A stretch of DNA of 64,000 nt from Kazachstania africana CBS 2517 (taxonomy: Eukaryota > Ascomycota > Saccharomycetes > Saccharomycetales > Saccharomycetaceae), in assembly GCF_000304475.1 (NCBI RefSeq), contig NC_018947.1:186001-250000 (forward strand), in the 5' to 3' direction. Positions 38,097 to 45,793 of the stretch are shown here, one piece after another (the stretch's first letter is position 1; every line of letters starts with the position of its first letter). The position numbers were made by a program, and so were the translations under genes. A model generated the notes under the pieces. The model did not search any database. It worked only from the letters and a program-made list of their open reading frames with translations, and had not been told where the DNA came from.

Positions 38097-39503
38097 TTAC
38101 TCATTCTGAGGGGATCTATGAATAGGTGGAATATGATTAAAAGAATGCAGTTGTTGTTGCTGCAATTGAGACTGAGAAAGCCGTTCTTGCTGCTGAACTA
38201 AACTTTGTTGGGGTCCTTGCAATTGGCCAATACCTGGAGAAAAGCTAGGCTTTGATTGAGAGGTTTGATAAGGAGAGGCAGATACTTGATTACTGAAGTA
38301 TTGCTGATAGGGTAGTAAAGCAGCTGGTTGATGCTGGTCCTGCATTTGTGGATTTTTATGCATATACAATAGGGACCCATTCAGGTTTGGTGGTTGAGGT
38401 TGTGTGTTATGATATGCTGGTGGTAATTGCTGTATTGGAGTAATAGAGCTTTGCGGGAATACAGGTTTTGGCGACATAATATGATCCGGTCTCAAAATAT
38501 TATTAATGGGAGATGCATTTTGATTTTGGGAGTGTAAAAGATCAGCTCTTGGCGTAAGGACTGATGATTTCAGTTCTGTTATATGTTGAAAATGTGTTGG
38601 AGGAGAACCTTGAGGTAACTTCAGCCGATCAGCAGGTGGCAAAACTGGATGTTCATTGCCTTCAACATGGCCAAATATTAAATGGTGTTGCGTTTGCTGG
38701 TTTTCATTTTGGTTGGTACGCCTCCATTGCTGCTGAGGTTGTTGTGGCATGCTAGTGCTATTTGAGGTTTGTAAGTCACTATGATAATGATTTCCATAAT
38801 CATTCTGAGCATTGAAACCCCAATTTTGAGGATGGATGTTTGAAGGATATTGCTGCTGTAACATACCTGGGTTTGGATTTGTCAAGATGACTTGTTGCTG
38901 TTGTTGAAATTGATATGGGTTGACATATACTTGTACATTAGGAACTAAACCATTGATATTTTGAGGATATTGACTATTATAATTCGCTTGATGTAATAAG
39001 TTCATAGATTCTCGTTTCGCCAAAGCATCAATAATTTCTTCAAAAACTGAGTAGAAAAGCTTAGAATTTTGTTCGTTTTGTCCAGCACCATTTTCAATTA
39101 GGCTTAGCATTTCGGTATCTAAGGCGGTGAGATGCATGTTACTAGACATTTTATTTAAGATGGACTTTTTCCAAACTTGAATATGTGATGAAATTTGTTT
39201 TTTGGTTCGTATTTCGCCGGTTTGATATTTGATATATAAGGATATCAATTCATTTCTTCCATAATTTTTATTTCTTACTTTAATTTTGGAGGTGCCACTT
39301 TTCATAATCAGTCGTAATGCGGAAGTAAATGCATTCTCAACTTTGTAGGGCCACTTGTCCTGTCCTTGCATTAGTGACAAATAATTGTGATATTGGATCT
39401 GCTCGTGATATGCTATTTGTTGATCTCTTGAAGGACTACTGATTTGATTAGTGTCCATGGTTTTTGGGGTATCATGATTGTAAGGTATGCTGTCATTTAG
39501 CAT
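38097..39503 (-). CDS. TEC1: TEA/ATTS transcription factor Tec1
   Basis: A 468-residue transcription factor with an N-terminal TEA DNA-binding domain (about 48-115: KWPYKVENAFTSALRLIMKS, KIKVRNKNYGRNELISLYIK, TKKQISSHIQVWKK). It is close in length to S. cerevisiae Tec1 (486), which with Ste12 switches on filamentous-growth and pheromone-responsive genes. The rest is Gln/Asn/Pro-rich and disordered, as in Tec1. The LTP at 315-317 lies in SSVLTPRAD and may correspond to the Fus3/Cdc4 phosphodegron region around T273 of S. cerevisiae Tec1, although the following Arg is not typical of a Cdc4 degron. Divergent from UBC4, as in YBR083W/YBR082C. An upstream region with PRE- and TCS-like motifs suggests autoregulation. 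Confidence 0.94.
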   Translation of the reverse strand: MLNDSIPYNHDTPKTMDTNQISSPSRDQQIAYHEQIQYHNYLSLMQGQDKWPYKVENAFTSALRLIMKSGTSKIKVRNKNYGRNELISLYIKYQTGEIRTKKQISSHIQVWKKSILNKMSSNMHLTALDTEMLSLIENGAGQNEQNSKLFYSVFEEIIDALAKRESMNLLHQANYNSQYPQNINGLVPNVQVYVNPYQFQQQQQVILTNPNPGMLQQQYPSNIHPQNWGFNAQNDYGNHYHSDLQTSNSTSMPQQPQQQWRRTNQNENQQTQHHLIFGHVEGNEHPVLPPADRLKLPQGSPPTHFQHITELKSSVLTPRADLLHSQNQNASPINNILRPDHIMSPKPVFPQSSITPIQQLPPAYHNTQPQPPNLNGSLLYMHKNPQMQDQHQPAALLPYQQYFSNQVSASPYQTSQSKPSFSPGIGQLQGPQQSLVQQQERLSQSQLQQQQLHSFNHIPPIHRSPQNE

Positions 39504-42500
39504 TTGTTAAGTCTGCAAACCAATACAAATATATCTGCGTCTGTTTCTCTTTAACGTACTGGTATCAATAGAAATTTGAGTGCTCGTCAGTGCTTAGGTC
39601 TTTCGATAATCTATTCAAAATATTTTGGCCTTTCTACTACTGTATTTTGACCAAATATGCAGTTCTTATACTTGTTAATCTGATATAGATGCTCGAACAG
39701 TTTCCTAAACAATTAGAAAATACGTCAATTTGGGTTGAGATCTCCCGTTAAGGTTAGTCCGTCGTTATCTAGTGAGACTTTAAAAATCGTTTCTTTTTCT
39801 TCTGTTGTAACAGTTTTTTTTTAATTCCAACCCAACTGGATATGAAAGTATGATAACTCACTAGTTCGACCAGCTTATATATTGGGTATTATATTATTGA
39901 TTCCGTGGGAGGTTGAGAGGGAAATTAGTTGAAATAAGGTCGAGGATGTCCTTATTCAGAGAAGGAGAGTGTTATATTTGGAAGTATAGTGACTGACTTC
40001 TTGAGAAGAGTCGTGTATAGGGAAAGGTACTGCGGATGAGTTTAGATTTCTCACGTAGAATGGGTTTTCTTTATATAGTTATGTATAAGAACGTCAACAT
40101 TTTTACCTCGAAAATCAAGACTGTATAACGCACTTGTTTGACTGGTTGGCAAGATACATTGACTAGACATTCTTGAATGCGATGGCGTATCATTACTATC
40201 ACTGAAACATACAGACAAGGCCATATCAAAAGAGGTTCAAACTTCTGAAAGGAAAAGCAAAAAAAAGAAAAGTAGGAACAAAAAAAAGAAAAGAAAAACG
40301 TGTCTACTTCTGCAGGATTGCGCGGGAAAACATTCAAAAGGCAGTAGGAAGAAAAGGTGCAAGTTCTGCACTATTTTGTACAAAAAGCATGAAGTTTAAA
40401 TTGTAAGCTCTTTATAGATACTCTTCTTGAACTCTTCTGGTCTGAGTACAGAAGCATGAAAAGAATGGGCTACATGGGATGACGATCTACGGTGTTTTCA
40501 ATGTTTAAATTATAAACAATTTTTCACGAAATTCAAGAAAATTTTTTAATTTTTTTTTTTCTAGAGGCCTATGTCCCCTCCGTCGAAATGATCGGCCGAA
40601 AAATTAAAGTTTTCTTCAGCATTAAAAAGGTTAAAACTTTATTTCATTTTTCTTGCGTCGCTCTGTATGGAAACATACAAAACTCTGCAGCCATCTGATT
40701 TCTGAGAGTACTAGGCAGAGAGAAGTACCAGCTAAGAAGAGCATAAGAGATCCTAACTGTAGAAGACAGTATTAGGCTTTTTCTCTGAATATTCGCTATG
40801 GTACAAATTTCATGCGTAATGGCGTCCACCAACCAGAAAAGGGCGAAAGAAACGCACTGGGATCCTCGTAGTTAGCAGCACTTTGTTTGTTCGGTTGTGA
40901 ATGTATCAAGTATGACACATCTTTAAGGAAGCATTTCACTTTCTCCCACGTTTAACTATAATGGCACATCATTATTTGAGACATTTGTCAAAAACTGATG
41001 GAGAACTACGTCTGTGAAAAATACCGTCTCTCACACTTCAGTCATCCATTATCACTCATAGAAATTTAACGTGTACGAGACTCAATTGCCTCGACGTATG
41101 GTTGTTTCATCGGTTATGGGCCAAGAATTTTCATAGATAGGGCCTTCTTGTATATATATAACAAGCATATCGCACTGGGCTTGATCCTTATTTGCAAAAG
41201 AAAACTTAACTGAACAAATAAACTTTCTCTCAGAATAAATAGAAGGAAAACAGTTTGCTAAAAAGCTCCGCGGGACATTGAAGTTTCCTGATTTCGAACG
41301 CATGTAGACTGTCTGCCGCTGTGTCCACTGAGTAAATTCTGTTAAAGCCAAAGAAAACGGGAGAGCAGCGAAATACGACAGCTTAATTGATTATATATAG
41401 TGCCTCACGGGCCTTTCACTGGGATCCATTTATTCTCGCCACAATAATTCTGAGGATATGCATACCAACTGTATTTTGTAAGTAAACAGCAGAGTCAACC
41501 TGTTTTTCTGGATTTTGAGGAAAAAAGCACCAAGTATATAGCAAACTCAGGGAATATAGTTTTACAAGAGCTCCTATTAGTATAAGCAAGGATAAGACGG
41601 CTCAATGTTCCAGCTGTAGTATAATCTATATTTACTCATCCACAAATTTTTTGTTAAAAGTAGTTGAAAAAAATTTTTCGGGCAGAATTTTTTGAGCAAA
41701 GTGGGGTATCCCAACAGATGGAAAGGGTAATAATAATCTCTCTCGGTCTTGTTGGCTTTCAGCCTCCAAATTCCTCTTGGTAATTCAATAGCTCTTAATG
41801 TGCATATTTGTATTTTTTTTTCGTTTAATTTCTTCCAACTTAATGCTTCCCTTAAACTTTAGATGCACACCGATTAATTGTATCTTTTACCACGCAAAGT
41901 ATAAATCTTCGCTGATTCCTTGCGCTATTTTCTTGCAAAATACAGGCTCTCGTACCCACCAAATGGATTGTCGAGAATTTAGATTTTTCAAGTGGCTAAG
42001 ATTGGCACATTTTGTTCAGTAACAAGGTGATAGATTATTCTGTCACGCTAAAACTTTACGACGCTGTAGGCTAAGTTTTAGATTGAGACCATAAATATAT
42101 AAATTTCGGGAATCTTTGTTCTCTGAAAGAAGCGCGCAAATTGCAATCGATGTTCTTGTCGCATCTAACTATGCATAGGTAAATGTAATTGTCCTTATGA
42201 ATTGAATAAAGCTTTATTGCTCGTAAAGAGGCTTCATTCATCATTATTGTTATTTCAAGATATTACTAAATTACTTTTCATGAATAATCTTTGCGTTTGA
42301 CACTGTTTTCTTAATGGAACTATGAAATGCTGAAGCAAATTTACAGACAGATAAAATTGTTATCAGTATTGTAATAGACGCATTTTAAGATACCATTGGG
42401 ATCAAAAATGGATAGCTTGTTGGATTCTACCGTAAAAATTTTCCCATTAGTCTGTACTAGCGATGTGGAGGTACATGAGAAGTTTGATAAATTTTTGTAT

Positions 42501-43440
42501 AATTAAAGCAGTAATGTTTCAGTTCTATAATGCTAACAAAGCGATTGTAAACTACAACTTACCAGCTGATACTGTCCCAGTTATGTGAGTCAGTTTTCAG
42601 TTCTCTTAAATATTTTGTGTTTATCGTTTTGTCTGCATAAAACAATTTTTCTCCATCAGCGACAGTCTGACCTCACAAATGGTATGTAAGCGACTTAGTG
42701 ATAAAATAATAATAATAAAGGGTTCTAGTATCATTAACTACAAAATGCGTACTGTAGCAAGATAAATTAAATATTAAATGGGCAATTCACATGATTCTAA
42801 AAACAGCCGCCACAGAAAAGTCTTAAATTTAAATTTATGATTCCTCAGATAATATATTTATAAAGTCGAGGAAGATTAATCCTAAATATATTAACATGAT
42901 TAACTATGGATTGGAGTGACATTTCATCTATTCAAAAGATTTGCCCAATTTGCTTTCCTTCCCGCCACTCCCTTGTTGAGAACTAATTTATTATTTGTCA
43001 GATGGTTGTCCCCACATTTGATAACTGTTCCATTGTTTCGATATGCCAAACAAGAATCCTATATATCTTCTACTAAAACGTTTCTATATCTAATTCAAGA
43101 AGAAAATGCATACAACGTCAACAATCTTGCATTGCATTAAACTCGATTCCTACTAAACTCAACCCAGCGAGAATCAACACTTGAATTAGTATAGAACCAA
43201 TGGTTAAGTATCGCGATTAATAACAGATATTTAATCTTCAAGATTATCATACATTATATATATAAAGTGATTTTTCTTGTTTTTTTAAGATGGGTTCAAC
43301 TTTCATATGAATACGATGCTTTTTTCTTTTGTCTCGGCAAAAAATATTTCAAATTAAATTGCAAAAGATTTAAGACAAGAAAGAGAGATATAATTTACTT
43401 ATTGTCGATACGCTGATAACGAAAACAGCTATATCCCAAG
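39504..43440. other. 3.9-kb divergent TEC1/UBC4 intergenic region
   Basis: A very long region with no convincing conserved gene. It holds the PRE/TCS-like sites upstream of TEC1 and several A/T homopolymers. A weak candidate for a short multi-exon gene lies at 42408-42765 (see findings). Open frames up to about 89 codons look fortuitous. Long upstream regions are common for yeast regulators of development such as TEC1. Confidence 0.5.
40168..40209. promoter_or_regulatory. PRE- and TCS-like motifs upstream of TEC1
   Basis: CATTCT (TCS, CATTCY) at 40168-40173 and TGAAACA (pheromone response element, Ste12 site) at 40203-40209 lie within 42 bp, about 670-700 bp upstream of the TEC1 start. Further AGAATG (reverse TCS) copies occur near 40058 and 40462. 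Combined Ste12/Tec1 sites are the filamentation response element of S. cerevisiae, whose TEC1 gene is autoregulated. The hexamer is common, so single copies mean little. Confidence 0.45.
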
Positions 43441-44050
<610 letters not shown>

Positions 44051-44233
44051 GTCACATCTTTCTCACCTCCATTTTTTTGCAAATCCTTCATACAACTATA
44101 TATGTAATATATATCATAGAAACATCTAATTTAGAACTTCATGATGATAGTAATAGGTAAAAACAGAATATTGTATTCACTTCATTAAATAATCTTTTTG
44201 TTGGACTGAGTGTTTATGAGAAGTTAAAACTGG

Positions 44234-44241
44234 AAAAAAAA
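44234..44241 (-). terminator. RNA polymerase III terminator of the tRNA-Arg/tRNA-Asp unit
   Basis: Eight consecutive T on the minus strand, starting one base after the mature 3' end of tRNA-Asp. No run of four or more T occurs in the spacer between the two tRNAs, so this is the only terminator for the pair. Confidence 0.85.
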
Positions 44242-44242
44242 T

Positions 44243-44314
44243 CTCCGCGACGGGGAATTGAACCCCGATCTGGCACGCGACAAGCGCCCATTCTCACCAT
44301 TAAACTATCGCGGA
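44243..44314 (-). tRNA. tRNA-Asp (anticodon GTC)
   Basis: A 72-nt tRNA on the minus strand. The acceptor stem TCCGCGA pairs with TCGCGGA, with discriminator G. The D arm is TAGTTTAATGGTGAGAATGG, the anticodon loop TTGTCGC gives GTC, and the T arm contains GGGGTTCAATTCCCC. It is nearly identical to S. cerevisiae tRNA-Asp(GUC) and has no intron. It lies 19 nt downstream of tRNA-Arg, and the two probably come from one dimeric transcript. Confidence 0.97.
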
Positions 44315-44333
44315 TTTTGAAGAAGAAAGAGAG

Positions 44334-44405
44334 CACTCACGCTGGGGGTCGAACCCAGAATCTTCTGATTAGAAGTCAGACGCGTTGCCATTACGCCACG
44401 CGAGC
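44334..44405 (-). tRNA. tRNA-Arg (anticodon TCT)
   Basis: A 72-nt tRNA on the minus strand. The acceptor stem GCTCGCG pairs with CGTGAGT (first pair G-U), with discriminator G. The A box region reads TGGCGTAATGGC, the anticodon loop CTTCTAA gives TCT, and the T arm contains TGGGTTCGACCCCCA. It matches S. cerevisiae tRNA-Arg(UCU), which reads AGA, the main yeast arginine codon. No intron. It is the upstream member of the tRNA-Arg/tRNA-Asp pair; in S. cerevisiae the same pair is transcribed as a dimer and also occurs near UBC4. Confidence 0.97.
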
Positions 44406-44671
44406 TCAATTTCTGATATTTTTTGAATATCCGCATGCTGTAGTTCTGCACGAGCACAACTTAATCTACACCCAATAGTTTAAGTTGAAACATTAGAGGA
44501 GATTGTTATATGTTTTCAAGTATCGCGAAAAAGTCCATTACAATGATCTATCTCAGCGGCGGCAATTCAACAATTTTGGAACAAACTACTTGCTGGAAAT
44601 GGCAATATACTGACATTTCAATGTTTTGAAAGTTAGAATGACAAATTTAGAATGTTAGAGAAGATATGAAC

Positions 44672-44794
44672 AATAATTATGGTGTGATAAACACGATCAT
44701 TTGTTTATACGAAATAATTATGGTGTGATAAACACGAATAGATATTATCATGCAATAATTATGGTACGATAATTATGACAACGTATTGACTCAT
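44672..44794. repeat. 41-bp tandem repeat, three copies
   Basis: Three copies start at 44672, 44713 and 44754. The first 25 bp of copies 1 and 2 are identical (from AATAATTATGG to AACACGA); copy 3 keeps AATAATTATGG and then diverges. The remaining 16 bp of each unit are less alike. It lies about 270 bp upstream of the tRNA-Arg gene. Confidence 0.85.
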
Positions 44795-45164
44795 AAATCT
44801 AGAACATGATAATTGGCATAAATCAAAATGTGTTGGAAAAGGTATAAATACTCAGGTGAACACTGAAGTTTGATCAAAGTTTGTATCACTTTATATTATT
44901 TTATATTATGATTATATTTTATATATAACCAGTGCATTATTTGGTAAAAACACTGATTAATAAGAATTATTTTAATTATTTGACTGACATCCACAGCATG
45001 AACAATATTAACGAAAATAATATAAAGACATCATCCTCTGATCTTCCTTCACGTCACTACTAAGTAAGTGACCTGATATAGGAACCGAGTGAACTTGGCC
45101 ATCGAATGATTGACTGAATTCGTGAGAACTAGTGAGGTAGTAGCAGCGATAATCAACTAGCGTG

Positions 45165-45184
45165 CAGATATGTTTTCATATCTG
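45165..45184. repeat. Short perfect hairpin
   Basis: Arms CAGATATG and CATATCTG are separated by TTTT. It lies in the repeat-bearing region between the tRNA pair and YOS9. No gene is associated with it. Confidence 0.8.
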
Positions 45185-45793
45185 AAATTAAAAGCTTCTT
45201 TTTTTGAAGAACGATAGATTCTAAAAAGTTTGGAGTTTCAAGTGCGGAGTGTAATACCAACTTTACAATTTCGCAGTTGTTTTATTCACCACTCCTCTGA
45301 TCTTACACATCACTACAATAGTCGGCAAATAACTGAATTGGAGAAGAGAGGAGAGGCTATTGGTCATTATGATATGCTTTTTTGATTTATCGAAAGAGTA
45401 TGTATTTTTATTATATTTATAACTTCCATTGATCCCTAAATAATAGTGGACTCTACTAAAATATCCAGCCTCCTTTTAAGAGTATATGTGTTACGTAGTA
45501 GTTGCTCCACGAAATGTTCCCGACAGTGAACTACCTACAATTGAGATATTACTGACATGATTATACTCACTCTACAAAGGACTGATCGCTCTATAGTACG
45601 GAAGACATATTGATGCTGAAAGCTCGAAGCTGCTCTTTAGTTCAATAACGTGAACAATCTGGCATACTTTCAAAAGCGTTGTAGCAGCCTTTTGTTTGGA
45701 GAATATCGACCGCTATATTTTGTCCCTCCCAAGGTTTTAAAGTTACTTATGCATGCAAAACAGCAGGAAGGCCAGTTTATGAGTCGTTTTTTC

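Larger units (their letters stand above)
44406..45793. other. Repeat-bearing intergenic region upstream of the tRNA pair
   Basis: About 1.4 kb with no protein gene. TGL2, which lies between the UBC5 and YOS9 homologues in S. cerevisiae, is absent. It contains a 41-bp tandem repeat (44672-44794), a diverged direct repeat with a shared CCTCTGATCTT at 45035-45045 and 45294-45304, and a short perfect hairpin at 45165-45184. Sequence just upstream of Pol III genes is where yeast Ty elements insert, so decayed LTR material is possible, but no LTR ends or target duplication could be defined. Confidence 0.5.

Noticed and set aside
40232..40245. GGTTCAAACTTC resembling a tRNA B box
   Set aside because: No A box at the right distance, no cloverleaf can be formed, and no T-run terminator follows.
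42916..43140. 74-codon frame upstream of UBC4
   Set aside because: Composition looks like translated AT-rich DNA, there is no domain, and nothing equivalent lies here in S. cerevisiae.
44831..45010. Possible solo LTR beginning TGTTGGAAAAGGTATAAATAC
   Set aside because: The TATA-like element is only about 10 bp from the would-be end, no matching CA end with a 5-bp target duplication was found, and no primer-binding site or gag/pol remnant is nearby.
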